Assembly (NCBI RefSeq): GCF_014836495.1
Contig: NZ_JACSQT010000018.1
Location: 1-45,910 of the forward strand
DNA: 45,910 bases
Reading direction: 5' to 3'
Source of the DNA: Cytobacillus stercorigallinarum
Lineage (GTDB): Bacteria; Bacillota; Bacilli; Bacillales; Cytobacillaceae
Part shown: positions 26,022 through 36,027 of the stretch, one piece after another
Layout: every line of letters begins with the position of its first letter
Position numbering within the stretch: position 1 is the first letter of the stretch
Notes under the pieces: generated by a model
Told to the model about the DNA's origin: nothing
Seen by the model: the letters and a program-made list of their open reading frames with translations, nothing else
Database searches by the model: none
Made by a program: the position numbers and the translations under genes

Positions 26022-26552
26022 ATGGCGGTACCCATAGAAGGTGAACCGGTACAAATTCATAGTTATAAACATAATGGGCACATCCATCGCGTCTGGGAAG
26101 AGTCAACAATCCTTAAAGGTACGCAAAACTTAATTATTGGAGCAAATGATCGTACAATGGTTACTGAATCAGATGGTCGAACATGGATTACGAGAGAACC
26201 GGCAATCTGTTATTTTCACTCACAATATTGGTTTAATATTATCGGAATGCTGAGAGAAGATGGCGTGTACTATTATTGTAATTTAAGCTCTCCGTTCATA
26301 TACGATGGAGAGGCGGTTAAGTATATTGACTACGATTTAGATATTAAAGTTTTTCCTGATATGACCTTTAATTTATTGGATGAAGATGAATATGAGCGTC
26401 ATCGACAAGAAATGCGTTACCCCACACCGATTGATAAAATCTTGTGGGCAAATGTGGACAAGTTGATATTCTTAATTAGACAACGAAAAGGTCCTTTTGC
26501 ACCGGATTTTGTGGATGGTTGGTATGAAAGATACTTAACTTACCGAAGATAA
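26022..26552 (+). CDS. ntdP: Nucleoside tri-/diphosphate phosphatase, DUF402 family
   Basis: This 176-residue protein is the counterpart of B. subtilis YgaC. Family members hydrolyse nucleoside tri- and diphosphates using divalent metals. The DUF402 core is seen around [13 protein letters not shown] and the Asp-rich [14 protein letters not shown] segment (about residues 103-116), followed by a helical C-terminus. Length is exactly that of the family. GGAAAG precedes the ATG. Confidence 0.88.
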   Translation: MAVPIEGEPVQIHSYKHNGHIHRVWEESTILKGTQNLIIGANDRTMVTESDGRTWITREPAICYFHSQYWFNIIGMLREDGVYYYCNLSSPFIYDGEAVKYIDYDLDIKVFPDMTFNLLDEDEYERHRQEMRYPTPIDKILWANVDKLIFLIRQRKGPFAPDFVDGWYERYLTYRR

Positions 26553-26567
26553 AATGTTTTATTTGCG

Positions 26568-26598
26568 CCTGTTGATATGATAACAACAGGTTTTTATT
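26568..26598 (+). terminator. Terminator of ntdP
   Basis: CCTGTTG (26568-26574) pairs with CAACAGG (26584-26590), then TTTTTATTT follows. Confidence 0.75.
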
Positions 26599-26719
26599 TG
26601 GCATGAAAAATATATGTATCTTTACATAAGGAATATCTAGAAGGCTTGACGAAGAAATGAATTCAGGACAATCTGGATAGATTATAAGATAACAGAACAA
26701 AAAGGGTGACAGGCTAAAA

Positions 26720-28468
26720 TTGAACATAATTAAAAGATATATGCGTTTTGTTAAGCCGTATCGCCTACAGATTTTCTTAACGATACTGATTGGTATTGTG
26801 AAATTTGCAATACCATTATTAATCCCGCTGTTAATTAAATATGTAATCGATGATATAGTCGGAAATGATGCGCTTACACAACCTGAAAAAATGACACAAC
26901 TTTTAACGATTATGGGTATGATGTTGATTATTTTTGTGATTGTAAGACCACCTGTAGAATATTATCGGCAATACTTCGCACAATGGGTAGCGAGCAAAAT
27001 TTTATATGATATTAGAGATAAGCTTTTTACTCATATTCAAAAATTAAGCTTTAAATTTTATGCGAATAATCGATCGGGTGAAGTGATATCTAGAATCATA
27101 AATGATGTAGAGCAAACAAAGAATTTTGTTGTTACAGGACTGATGAATTTGTGGCTGGATATGGCCACAATTATTATAGCCGTTGCAATTATGTTTACGA
27201 TGAATGTTAAATTAACGCTTGTATCCCTTATTTTAATGCCGTTTTATGCATTAAGTGTAAAATACTTCTTTGGGAATTTACGAAAGTTAACAAGAGATCG
27301 ATCACAAGCTTTAGCTGAGGTTCAAGGTTATTTACATGAAAGAGTTCAAGGAATGGCCGTTATTAAAAGCTTTGCCACAGAAGATCATGAACAAAAAAAT
27401 TTCATGAAGCATAACAGTAAATTTTTATCAAAGGCGATTGACCATACGAAGTGGAACGCAAAAGCATTTGCAGTTGTGAATACAATTACTGATATTGCTC
27501 CTCTGCTAGTAATTGCCTTTGCTGGATATCAAGTAATACAAGGTCAAATCACTCTAGGTGTGATGATGGCTTTTGTAGCATATATTGACCGTTTATATAA
27601 TCCACTTAGAAGGCTAGTCAATTCATCGACAACATTGACACAATCTATCGCTTCAATGGATCGTGTGTTTGAATTAGTTGATGAAAAATATGATATTGAT
27701 GATAAAGAAAATGCTATCCCTTGTAGAAATGTAGCTGGTCATATTGAGTTTAAAGATGTTCATTTTAAATATAATAACGAAGATGGTGCTGTTCTTCGTC
27801 ATATTAATTTAGATGTGAAACAAGGGGAAACCATCGCTCTTGTTGGAATGAGTGGTGGAGGAAAATCTTCACTCGTTAGTTTAATTCCCCGCTTTTATGA
27901 TGTTTCAAGTGGGCGAATTTTACTTGACGGTGAAGATATTCGTTCGTTTCAAGTAAGAAGTTTACGAGATCAAATTGGTATGGTCCTACAAGATAATATA
28001 CTATTTAGTGAATCAGTAAAAGCAAATATATTACTCGGGAAGCCTGATGCAAGTGATGAAGAGGTCATTAGAGCCGCAAAGGCAGCTAATGCCCATGGAT
28101 TTATAATGGATTTGCCTGAAGGGTATGAAACGAAAGTGGGAGAACGAGGAGTTAAGCTTTCCGGTGGGCAAAAACAACGAATTGCCATTGCGCGTATATT
28201 CTTGAAAAACCCTCCAATTCTTATATTAGATGAGGCGACTTCTGCATTAGACTTAGAGAGCGAGCATCTTATTCAAGAAGCATTAAATGATTTGGCAACG
28301 GATCGAACGACGTTTATTGTCGCTCATAGATTATCTACAATCACACATGCCGATCGCATTGTTGTCGTTGAATATGGTGAAATCGTAGAGACAGGCACAC
28401 ATGAGGAATTAATGGAGAAGCAAGGTCATTATTATAAGCTTTTCCAAGTACAACAACTTGAATCGTAA
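26720..28468 (+). CDS. ygaD: ABC transporter ATP-binding/permease YgaD
   Basis: This 582-residue half-transporter has six membrane helices (about residues 15-300) and an ATPase domain. Walker A is GMSGGGKSS, the signature [13 protein letters not shown], Walker [13 protein letters not shown] with the catalytic Glu, and the switch His in VAHRLST. All sites are consensus, unlike the 14924-18461 pair, so a homodimer is expected. The start is TTG after AAAGGGTG. It is placed after ygaC as in B. subtilis. Substrate is unknown; lipid or drug export is typical of MsbA-like family members. Confidence 0.9.
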   Translation: MNIIKRYMRFVKPYRLQIFLTILIGIVKFAIPLLIPLLIKYVIDDIVGNDALTQPEKMTQLLTIMGMMLIIFVIVRPPVEYYRQYFAQWVASKILYDIRDKLFTHIQKLSFKFYANNRSGEVISRIINDVEQTKNFVVTGLMNLWLDMATIIIAVAIMFTMNVKLTLVSLILMPFYALSVKYFFGNLRKLTRDRSQALAEVQGYLHERVQGMAVIKSFATEDHEQKNFMKHNSKFLSKAIDHTKWNAKAFAVVNTITDIAPLLVIAFAGYQVIQGQITLGVMMAFVAYIDRLYNPLRRLVNSSTTLTQSIASMDRVFELVDEKYDIDDKENAIPCRNVAGHIEFKDVHFKYNNEDGAVLRHINLDVKQGETIALVGMSGGGKSSLVSLIPRFYDVSSGRILLDGEDIRSFQVRSLRDQIGMVLQDNILFSESVKANILLGKPDASDEEVIRAAKAANAHGFIMDLPEGYETKVGERGVKLSGGQKQRIAIARIFLKNPPILILDEATSALDLESEHLIQEALNDLATDRTTFIVAHRLSTITHADRIVVVEYGEIVETGTHEELMEKQGHYYKLFQVQQLES

Positions 28469-28487
28469 TGATATACTCTTACTAAAT

Positions 28488-28540
28488 AAATCACATTCAT
28501 GTAAAATTCTTTTTAGAGTTTTGACATGTATGTGATTTTT
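28488..28540 (+). terminator. Terminator of ygaD
   Basis: AAATCACATTCATGT (28488-28502) pairs with 28524-28538 with one mismatch, then a short T run. Confidence 0.75.
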
Positions 28541-28743
28541 AGTTTCAGTTGGATTGGGTTAGCAGCCGAAAACAGGTAGTTCCTAAGATATTCTAAAAAG
28601 TGAATGGAGATAAGTTCTGTCACTCCCTTCTCTATAAAATTTATAAATTGCTATTTTATTATATTAATAATTGGAAAATTCGGAATTATATCACAAAACC
28701 TTAATAAACTAGCGAAACTTTTAAGAATTATAATTATATTTAA

Positions 28744-28758
28744 ATATTTCTGAAAAAA
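28744..28758. promoter_or_regulatory. CodY-like box before the peptide ABC operon
   Basis: This site contains the full CodY core TTTCTGAAAA and matches the consensus at 11 of 15 positions. It ends four bases before the -35 element of the operon promoter. CodY control of peptide uptake operons is known in Bacillus. Confidence 0.45.
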
Positions 28759-28761
28759 CAA

Positions 28762-28790
28762 TAGACTTATTCTTACATATTTTATAAAAT
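28762..28790 (+). promoter_or_regulatory. Promoter of the peptide ABC operon
   Basis: TAGACT (28762-28767), a 17-base spacer and TAAAAT (28785-28790) about 50 bases before the first gene. Confidence 0.5.
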
Positions 28791-28840
28791 ATTAAAAAAC
28801 GGAGGGAGAATGTAGAAGAAACTGTTAAAGGGGTGACATA

Positions 28841-29833
28841 GTGACGCAATCTCCGGTATTAGAGGTAAGAAACCTAGAAACTTCGTTTGTAACTAAAGAC
28901 GGAGAAGTAACCGCCGTCGATCAGGTAAGTTTTACTATTCATAAAGGAGAGGTAATAGGTATTGTTGGTGAATCAGGTTGTGGTAAAAGCGTAACATCAT
29001 TGTCTATTATGAAGCTTGTGCCGCAACCACCTGGGAAAATAGTTGGCGGGGAAATACTACTTAACGGTGAGAATATAGTAGGGGCAAATGAAAAGAGAAT
29101 GAGAGAAATTCGTGGTAATGAAATCGCGATGATTTTCCAAGAGCCGATGACTAGCCTCAATCCGCTTTTTAAAATAGGGGAACAAATGACAGAAGGCATC
29201 AAAATACATATGAAAAAGTCAAAAAAAGAAGCAAATGAAATTGCGATTAAAATGCTAAAGCTAGTTGGCTTACCAAGAGCTGAGGCGATAATGAAAGAGT
29301 ATCCTCATCAGTTATCCGGTGGAATGAGACAGCGGGTAATGATAGCCATGGCGCTGTCTTGTAATCCTGAGGTACTAATAGCTGATGAACCAACAACTGC
29401 TTTAGATGTAACCATTCAATCGCAAATACTTGGTCTGATGAAAGAGCTAAATAAAACTTTGCAAACTTCTATTATGATGATTACTCATGACCTTGGCGTA
29501 GTGGCTCAAATGTGTGAACGTGTCATTGTAATGTACGCAGGACAAGTGGTAGAAGAAGCAAAGGTAGGAGATTTATTTAAGAACCCAAAGCATCCTTATA
29601 CACAGGGATTATTAAAGTCGGTTCCAGATATTAGAGGGGAGCATTCGAGATTATATTCCATTCCAGGCAATGTACCGAAACCAGGATCCATTACGAAAGG
29701 TTGTCGTTTTGCTGAAAGATGTGAATTTGCTCATGAACGCTGCGTAATAGAAGACCCTGTATTGTATAAGGAAGATGGGCAAGAGCATACCGTAAGATGC
29801 TTTCTACATGAGAAGAGGAGGGAAGTCTCATGA
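28841..29833 (+). CDS. Oligo/dipeptide ABC transporter ATPase, OppD/DppD type
   Basis: This 330-residue ATPase has Walker [10 protein letters not shown], signature [15 protein letters not shown] and Walker [13 protein letters not shown]. It ends with the Cys-rich oligopeptide_HPY domain ([14 protein letters not shown]), which in relatives holds an iron-sulfur cluster. GTG start after AAGGGGTGA. It overlaps the next ATPase by 4 bases (ATGA). Unlike the common A-B-C-D-F order, the ATPases come first here. Confidence 0.92.
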   Translation: MTQSPVLEVRNLETSFVTKDGEVTAVDQVSFTIHKGEVIGIVGESGCGKSVTSLSIMKLVPQPPGKIVGGEILLNGENIVGANEKRMREIRGNEIAMIFQEPMTSLNPLFKIGEQMTEGIKIHMKKSKKEANEIAIKMLKLVGLPRAEAIMKEYPHQLSGGMRQRVMIAMALSCNPEVLIADEPTTALDVTIQSQILGLMKELNKTLQTSIMMITHDLGVVAQMCERVIVMYAGQVVEEAKVGDLFKNPKHPYTQGLLKSVPDIRGEHSRLYSIPGNVPKPGSITKGCRFAERCEFAHERCVIEDPVLYKEDGQEHTVRCFLHEKRREVS

Positions 29834-30813
29834 GTAAAGCCATATTAGAAGTAGAAAATTTAAAAAAATATTTTCCGATTACTGCTGGCGTCTTCAATCG
29901 CAAAGTCGCAGATGTAAAAGCAGTAGACGATATTAGCTTTTTTGTTAATGAAGGAGAAACATTAGGGATTGTTGGTGAATCGGGTTGTGGGAAGTCAACA
30001 ACTGGGCGGATGCTAATGAGATTAATAGAGCCCACCGAAGGAAAGATTTCATTCAACGGCAAAGAAATTACGAAATTATCAGATTATGAAATGAGGAAAA
30101 TGAGAAAAGACATGCAGATGGTCTTTCAAGATCCATTTGCTTCACTCAATCCACGTCACTCAGTCGAACAAATATTAGAAGAACCGTTAATTGTTCATGG
30201 GATTGGAGATAAAGTTACACGGAAGAAGCAAGTAAGAGAGATGCTTGAAGTTGTCGGATTAAGTGGTTATCATGCTAAACGCTATCCTCATCAATTTAGT
30301 GGTGGGCAAAGACAACGGATTGGAATTGCACGCGCATTAATGACTAAACCAAAATTAATTATTGCGGATGAACCTGTGTCTGCTCTGGATGTATCCATAC
30401 AGGCACAAGTATTAAATTTATTAGAAGACTTACAGAAAGAATTCGGTCTAACCTATATATTTATTGCTCATGACCTAGGGGTGATAAAACATATTAGTGA
30501 CCGTGTAGGGGTTATGTATTTAGGAAGAATGGTTGAATTAACAACCGCTAAACAATTGTATGATAAGCCACTTCATCCATATACAGAAGCACTTCTAAGT
30601 TCCGTTCCGGTACCTGATCCAGAAATAGCTGTTGCTCAGGAAGTGCTATCTGGAGATATCCCTAACCCTGCTGATCCACCAAACGGTTGTGCATTCCATA
30701 CGAGATGTTCAAAATGTATGGAGATTTGTAAGCAAGAACGACCACTTTTGCAGGAAATAGAAGATGGACATATGGTGGCTTGCCATTTATATGAAAAAGA
30801 GCTTGCAAATTAG
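29830..30813 (+). CDS. Oligo/dipeptide ABC transporter ATPase, OppF/DppF type
   Basis: This 327-residue partner ATPase has Walker [10 protein letters not shown], signature FSGGQRQRIGIARAL, Walker B LIIADEPVSALD and the C-terminal CAFHTRCSKCMEIC segment. It probably forms a heterodimer with the upstream OppD-type subunit. Start and upstream stop overlap as ATGA, indicating coupled translation. It is followed 18 bases later by the binding protein gene. Confidence 0.92.
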   Translation: MSKAILEVENLKKYFPITAGVFNRKVADVKAVDDISFFVNEGETLGIVGESGCGKSTTGRMLMRLIEPTEGKISFNGKEITKLSDYEMRKMRKDMQMVFQDPFASLNPRHSVEQILEEPLIVHGIGDKVTRKKQVREMLEVVGLSGYHAKRYPHQFSGGQRQRIGIARALMTKPKLIIADEPVSALDVSIQAQVLNLLEDLQKEFGLTYIFIAHDLGVIKHISDRVGVMYLGRMVELTTAKQLYDKPLHPYTEALLSSVPVPDPEIAVAQEVLSGDIPNPADPPNGCAFHTRCSKCMEICKQERPLLQEIEDGHMVACHLYEKELAN

Positions 30814-30830
30814 AAGGGAGAGAATGAGGA

Positions 30831-32429
30831 ATGAAGAAAAAGAAAAGTTTTTGGCTACTTATTGTTTTAATGGTTAGCACGCTTATCTTTGCTGGATGTA
30901 ATAGTTCTACATCAGGTGATAATGGAGATGAAGGCGGAGAAGCAGATGAAGGAAGCACTGGAGGAACGCTTGTCTTTGGTCGAGGAGGAGATTCAACTTC
31001 GCTTGACCCAGCAATTACAACTGAAGGAGAAGCTTTTAAAGTAACGAAAAATATTTTTGAAACCCTTGTTGAATTTGGTGAGCAAGATACGGAGCTTCAT
31101 CCTGGTCTGGCAACAGAGTGGGAAACGAGTGAGGATGGATTAACTCAAACACTTAAACTTCGTGAAGGAGTTAAGTTCCATGATGGGACAGATTTTAATG
31201 CAGAAGCTGTCGTTTTCAACTTCGAACGGTGGATGGCAGGAAATAAAGAACAGTTTTATTATTACAATTCTCAATTTGGAGATAAGGTTGATAGTGTAAC
31301 AGCAGTTGATGATTATACGGTTGAAGTTAAGTTAAATACTGCAATTGCTCCTTTCTACAAAAACTTAGCGATGTCTCCATTTGGTATTGCAAGTCCAACA
31401 GCTATTGAAGAACATGGCGATAAATTCCTTGAAAACCCTGTTGGAACAGGTCCGTTTGTATTCCAAGAATGGAAAAGGAATGACAGAATTACAATCGTTA
31501 AGAATGAAGATTATTGGAATAAAGACCTACCTAAATTAGACTCAGTTATTTTTAGATCTATTCCTGAAAACTCGGCAAGACTGAACGCTTTATCTTCTGG
31601 AGAAGTTGACTTAATTGATGGTGTGAATTTCAGTGATGTCCAACAAATTGAAGATAATCCAGACTTACAAGTATTTGAGAGACCGACAATGAATGTTGCT
31701 TATGTTGGATTAACGAATACGAGGGGTCCATTACAGGAAAAGCTAGTCCGTCAAGCTCTTAACCATGCGGTGAATAAAGAAGAAATCATCAATGCATTCT
31801 ATGCTGGAGCAGCGGACCCAGCTGTAAACCCAATGCCACCGGTAATCTCTGGTTATAATGATGAAATTGAAGATTATCCATATGATCCAGAAAAAGCAAA
31901 AGAATTACTGAAGGAAGCTGGATATGAAGACGGATTTGAGATGGAATTATGGGCAATGCCAGTTCCAAGACCGTATATGCCAGATGGTCAAAAAATAGCT
32001 GAAGCACTACAAGCTGATTTTGCTGAAATTGGTGTTAAAGCTAAGATTGTTTCATATGAATGGGGAACATATTTAGAAAAAGCAAATAAAGGAGAAGCTG
32101 ATTCATTCTTACTTGGATGGACAGGTGATAATGGTGATGCAGATAACTTCTTATACGTATTACTAGATGAAGATGCCATCGGATCAAATAACTACACTTA
32201 CTATAAAAACAGTGAAGTACATGATTTATTATTAGAGGCGCAAGCAACTACTGATCAAGCGAAACGAGATGAGTTATACAAAGAAGCACAAGTAATTATA
32301 AAAGAAGATGCACCATGGATTCCGCTCGTTCATTCACGTCCTATTTTAGCTGGAAAATCTAATATTAAGAATTTCCTACCGCATCCAACAGGTTCTGATT
32401 TGCTTTCACATGTGGAAATCAGTCAATAA
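30831..32429 (+). CDS. Peptide ABC transporter substrate-binding lipoprotein (family 5)
   Basis: This 532-residue extracellular binding protein of the DppA/OppA family has a signal peptide with lipobox IFAGC and the lipidated Cys at residue 23. An acidic Gly/Ser/Glu linker of about 25 residues follows. LHPGLATEWETSEDGLTQTLKLREGVKFHDG is the family signature region (cited in part). Ligand may be di- or oligopeptides; relatives also bind nickel or glutathione, which cannot be excluded by eye. A strong hairpin separates it from the permease genes. Confidence 0.9.
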   Translation: MKKKKSFWLLIVLMVSTLIFAGCNSSTSGDNGDEGGEADEGSTGGTLVFGRGGDSTSLDPAITTEGEAFKVTKNIFETLVEFGEQDTELHPGLATEWETSEDGLTQTLKLREGVKFHDGTDFNAEAVVFNFERWMAGNKEQFYYYNSQFGDKVDSVTAVDDYTVEVKLNTAIAPFYKNLAMSPFGIASPTAIEEHGDKFLENPVGTGPFVFQEWKRNDRITIVKNEDYWNKDLPKLDSVIFRSIPENSARLNALSSGEVDLIDGVNFSDVQQIEDNPDLQVFERPTMNVAYVGLTNTRGPLQEKLVRQALNHAVNKEEIINAFYAGAADPAVNPMPPVISGYNDEIEDYPYDPEKAKELLKEAGYEDGFEMELWAMPVPRPYMPDGQKIAEALQADFAEIGVKAKIVSYEWGTYLEKANKGEADSFLLGWTGDNGDADNFLYVLLDEDAIGSNNYTYYKNSEVHDLLLEAQATTDQAKRDELYKEAQVIIKEDAPWIPLVHSRPILAGKSNIKNFLPHPTGSDLLSHVEISQ

Positions 32430-32440
32430 ATAATAGAGGG

Positions 32441-32473
32441 ATAGAAAAGGGAGTGACACACTCCCTTTTCTAT
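32441..32473 (+). promoter_or_regulatory. Strong intercistronic hairpin after the binding protein gene
   Basis: ATAGAAAAGGGAGTG (32441-32455) pairs perfectly over 15 bases with 32459-32473 around ACA. No T run follows, so it is more likely an mRNA 3'-end stabiliser or weak attenuator that raises binding protein levels over permease levels. Confidence 0.7.
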
Positions 32474-32508
32474 TCATCTGATAATAATGTAGTAGTAGAG
32501 GTGAGAAG

Positions 32509-33513
32509 ATGTTAACTTACACAGTTAGACGGTTAATTGCATTAATACCTGTTTTATTAGGTTTATCGCTGATTGTTTTTCTAATGATTCGTGCTATCCC
32601 GGGTGACCCAGCTCAAATCATATTAGGACAACTAGCTACAGAAGAGGCGATAGAGGCATTAACGATACAACTTGGGTTAGATCAACCGTGGTATATTCAG
32701 TATTTTACATATTTAGGGGATTTATTGACTGGTGATTTGGGAGAATCAATCAAAACCAATACAGCGATAAATCAAGAAATTTGGCCATACTTAGCAGCAA
32801 CTTTAGAGTTATCCTTTTGTGCAATGGTAATTGCCATTTTTATAGGGGTAAATGCTGGTATCATAAGTGCATGGTTTCAACATTCTTGGTTTGATTACAT
32901 AGCGATGATTTTAGCACTGATTGGTGTTTCAATTCCTATTTTTTGGTTAGGTTTGATGGAACAGTGGTTCTTTTCTATTCAGCTTGATTGGTTACCGACA
33001 TCTGGCAGGGAAGAGGTTAGAGACCCTGTTACATCTATAACAAATATATATTTAATAGATACATTGATTCAAGGTAGGTTTGATCAATTTGTTGATGTGT
33101 TACGACATTTAATTTTGCCAGCTTTTGCATTAGCTACAATTCCGATGGCCATCATTGCTAGAATAACAAGATCTTCCATGCTAGAGGTGATGAAATCTGA
33201 CTACATTAGAACGGCAAGAGCGAAAGGAATAAGAATGTTTTGGGTTGTGTACAAGCATTCATTAAAAAACGCAGTGATTCCTGTTCTTACAGTGATAGGG
33301 TTACAAACAGGCTTATTGTTAGGTGGTGCGATCCTTACCGAAACGATATTTAGTTGGCCGGGTATGGGCAGATATATTTACGATGCGATTAGTGCAAGAG
33401 ATTATCCTGTCATTCAATCTGGAATATTAGTGATTGCATTTATATTTGTCATGATTAATTTATTCATAGACTTATTGTACGCTGCAATCGATCCGCGAAT
33501 TAATTATCGTTAA
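32509..33513 (+). CDS. Peptide ABC transporter permease, OppB/DppB type
   Basis: This 334-residue permease has six helices and starts with MLTYTVRRLIALIPVLLGL, the usual OppB/DppB N-terminus. The EAA loop reads VMKSDYIRTARAKGI, and ETIFSWPGMGRYIYDAI near the end is a family hallmark. An insertion around residues 165-190 in the outer loop is somewhat longer than in the shortest relatives. GAGGTGAG precedes the ATG. Confidence 0.92.
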   Translation: MLTYTVRRLIALIPVLLGLSLIVFLMIRAIPGDPAQIILGQLATEEAIEALTIQLGLDQPWYIQYFTYLGDLLTGDLGESIKTNTAINQEIWPYLAATLELSFCAMVIAIFIGVNAGIISAWFQHSWFDYIAMILALIGVSIPIFWLGLMEQWFFSIQLDWLPTSGREEVRDPVTSITNIYLIDTLIQGRFDQFVDVLRHLILPAFALATIPMAIIARITRSSMLEVMKSDYIRTARAKGIRMFWVVYKHSLKNAVIPVLTVIGLQTGLLLGGAILTETIFSWPGMGRYIYDAISARDYPVIQSGILVIAFIFVMINLFIDLLYAAIDPRINYR

Positions 33514-33526
33514 GGGAGGAATAGAC

Positions 33527-34426
33527 GTGGAAGTATCAGTAAATAATAAACCACCTATTCAGCCAAAAAATAATGAAGATAAAGTACAATCGCCTTGGGT
33601 GGAGGCGTTACAAAGCTTCATGAAAAACAAAATTGCCTTAGTCGGTACAGGAATAGTTGTTTTTTTTATTCTTTTAGCTATTTTTGCACCATTCATTGCA
33701 CCACAGGGTATTAATGAGCAAAATATGACAAATAGACTTCAAGAACCATCAGCAGAACATTGGTTTGGTACCGATGATTTTGGACGAGATATTTTTTCGA
33801 GAGTGATTTATGGGGCGAGAATATCATTGTGGGTTGGTTTTTTAGCGGTCATGGGTTCAGCTGTTGTAGGTTCTTTATTAGGGATTATAGCGGGGTATTA
33901 CGGGAGATGGGTTGATACAATTATCTCAAGGATTTTTGATATCATGCTTGCTTTTCCTAGTATTCTTTTGGCGATTGCTATTGTGGCGGTTTTAGGACCA
34001 TCATTGCAGAATGCATTAATTGCGATAGCAGTTATTAATATTCCTAACTTTGGGAGGTTAATTCGTTCTAAAGTTTTAAGTGTTAAACAAGAGGAGTATA
34101 TTGTAGCCGCAAAAGCAGTAGGGATGAAAAATAGCCGAATTCTATTTAGACATGTGCTTCCAAATAGTATGGCTCCTATTATCGTTCAAGGAACTTTGGC
34201 AATTGGTACGGCTATTATTGAAGCAGCTGCTCTAGGGTTCTTAGGTTTAGGAGCAGAGGCGCCGAATCCTGAATGGGGTAAAATGCTTTCAGACGCAAGG
34301 GTATTACTTATCCAAGCACCGTGGACAATGATATTCCCTGGAATTGCTATCATGTTAACAGTTCTTGGCTTTAATTTAATGGGGGATGGATTAAGAGATG
34401 CCCTAGACCCGAGGATGAAGAATTAG
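33527..34426 (+). CDS. Peptide ABC transporter permease, OppC/DppC type
   Basis: This 299-residue permease has the OppC N-terminal segment (SPWVEALQSFMKNKIALVG) and HWFGTDDFGRDIFSRVIYGAR. The EAA loop reads KQEEYIVAAKAVGM, and ALGFLGLGAEAPNPEWGKML comes near the end. GTG start after AAGGGAGG, 13 bases from the previous gene. It is the last gene of the operon. Confidence 0.92.
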   Translation: MEVSVNNKPPIQPKNNEDKVQSPWVEALQSFMKNKIALVGTGIVVFFILLAIFAPFIAPQGINEQNMTNRLQEPSAEHWFGTDDFGRDIFSRVIYGARISLWVGFLAVMGSAVVGSLLGIIAGYYGRWVDTIISRIFDIMLAFPSILLAIAIVAVLGPSLQNALIAIAVINIPNFGRLIRSKVLSVKQEEYIVAAKAVGMKNSRILFRHVLPNSMAPIIVQGTLAIGTAIIEAAALGFLGLGAEAPNPEWGKMLSDARVLLIQAPWTMIFPGIAIMLTVLGFNLMGDGLRDALDPRMKN

Positions 34427-34439
34427 AATGATTTTGAAG

Positions 34440-34478
34440 AAAAGGCTATCGGAGCTTTTATATCCGATAGCCTTTTAT
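34440..34478. terminator. Bidirectional terminator between peptide operon and ygaE
   Basis: AAAAGGCTATCGGA (34440-34453) pairs perfectly with 34463-34476 and is flanked by A and T runs. Confidence 0.88.
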
Positions 34479-34481
34479 CTT

Positions 34482-35567
34482 TTATTGTTCGTCAACGGCT
34501 TCATCTAATGTTAAAGAAGAGTCTTCTTTATGGAACCTTTGAAAGCTACTAATAAGACAATTCAATCGCTCCACTTGCTCATTATAATCCATCATTGCAG
34601 AGACAATATGCATAGTATGAGCTAATTCTACTTGCCTATCATCTGAAATGAGATGCTGTTGCTCTAAAAAGAGCGTGAAAAGTTCCTTTCTGCTTAAAGT
34701 AATATCGCCTTCTTCAAAAACGACTTCAGGTCGAACTTTCCCAATAAATTTTAATACGGCATGTTCATGATAATGAGTAATAATATCTAACTGTTGCTGG
34801 ATAAGATGTTGAAAATCTTCGGGCATTTCTGCTAGATCATTTTCAAAGCGATGCATCTTTTTTAATGTTTCTAAAGCCTTTTTATTTGCGGCATTCATTT
34901 GCCGGTAAATGACTAATTTTCTCGGTTTGGACTGGTTCTTCTTTTTAAAGTAATTACGTTCTTCTTTATATAAAGAAAAAAGTGTATCAATCTTGGTTAA
35001 TCCTTCTTGCATGGTACGGATATCATTCTTCAATAAATGATGTTCGGAGGCATGCCTTATATTTAAACGAATCCACTTTGTAATTTCTTCGGTTAAATTA
35101 GAAATCTTCACATATAACTTCTTCTCATATTTCGGTGGAATAAACACCAGGTTAACAATAAATGCAGAAAATATCCCAAGGATAACTGTCGAGAATCTGA
35201 GAATGGCAAACTCGGTAAAGGTATCTCCTGGTGTGACCATAATCGCTACCATTGTAACGAGTGATAAACCGATCGTGTTATCAAGTTTTAATTTTAAGTT
35301 AATCGTAATAACCACTATTGCTGCTAAACCAATAATAAGAATATCATGACCGAATAATAGGACAAATAATACCGCGATCACTGCTCCGATTATATTCCCT
35401 TGAATTTGTTCAAGTACAGATAAATAAGAACGATAAATCGTTGGTTGCAGTGCGAAAATAGCTGCAATCCCTGCAAAAACAGGAGAAGGGAGTTGAAAAA
35501 GTTCTGCTAAAAATAAAGATAGTATGATTGCGATCCCCGTTTTCAGAATGCGGGCGCCAAGCTTCAT
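34482..35567 (-). CDS. ygaE: YgaE, FUSC/aromatic acid exporter family membrane protein
   Basis: This 361-residue protein has an N-terminal membrane domain of about six helices (to residue about 150) and a helical cytoplasmic C-terminal half. This is the layout of FUSC/ArAE-type proteins. A longer reading begins with TTG at 35591 without a ribosome site. AGAAAGGA precedes the ATG at 35567, and the resulting length fits B. subtilis YgaE. The substrate is unknown. It lies between ygaD and gsaB in the conserved order, apart from inserted genes. Confidence 0.82.
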   Translation of the reverse strand: MKLGARILKTGIAIILSLFLAELFQLPSPVFAGIAAIFALQPTIYRSYLSVLEQIQGNIIGAVIAVLFVLLFGHDILIIGLAAIVVITINLKLKLDNTIGLSLVTMVAIMVTPGDTFTEFAILRFSTVILGIFSAFIVNLVFIPPKYEKKLYVKISNLTEEITKWIRLNIRHASEHHLLKNDIRTMQEGLTKIDTLFSLYKEERNYFKKKNQSKPRKLVIYRQMNAANKKALETLKKMHRFENDLAEMPEDFQHLIQQQLDIITHYHEHAVLKFIGKVRPEVVFEEGDITLSRKELFTLFLEQQHLISDDRQVELAHTMHIVSAMMDYNEQVERLNCLISSFQRFHKEDSSLTLDEAVDEQ

Positions 35568-35795
35568 ATTTAAATAATCCTTTCTGCTCAATCATTAGTA
35601 TGGCTGTCATGATAAACACCCATTCTTACTTTATACGTTTTTTTCTTTATTAAACAATTATGTACTATACATGGATATTAGTATAAGTTCAATAGACAAA
35701 TATGAAAAGTCACTAAAATTAATAAAAAATTAAAGTGGTAACATTTAAACGAAGAAATAGAAACACATCAAAAAAGAAGAAGAGGGAGAAATTTG

Positions 35796-35882
35796 TTGGA
35801 TGAGCCGAGAATCGCATCAAAAAATCCAGCTAGAGAGAATAATTTAATAGAATCAGGCGCAATATTGGCTAACTTTAAATAG
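35796..35882 (+). CDS. Possible 28-residue ORF with a strong ribosome site
   Basis: TTG 35796 lies seven bases after GAGGGAG and opens a 28-residue polar frame ending at TAG 35880-35882. I do not recognise the product. The rest of the 35592-35955 gap shows only AT-rich sequence. The good ribosome site is the sole support. Confidence 0.25.
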   Translation: MDEPRIASKNPARENNLIESGAILANFK

Positions 35883-35954
35883 GATTTTATGCAAATATTG
35901 TAGCAGGTCGAACCCATTTACACCCGTAGTGAATGAGTCACATTATATCCATAA

Positions 35955-35995
35955 AGAAACACGAGAAATTCTTCATTAGAATTCCTCGTGTATAA
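35955..35995 (-). terminator. Terminator of the glutamate synthase gene
   Basis: ACACGAGAAATTCT (35959-35972) pairs with 35978-35991 with one mismatch. It lies 37 bases after the glutamate synthase stop; the T run on the minus strand is weak. Confidence 0.65.
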
Positions 35996-36027
35996 AGTCT
36001 ATGACAGCAGAATAGATGTATGTTATA

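Noticed and set aside
30662..30958. Antisense open frame over the oppF/binding protein junction
   Set aside because: It spans two well-supported genes on the other strand and has no supporting motif.
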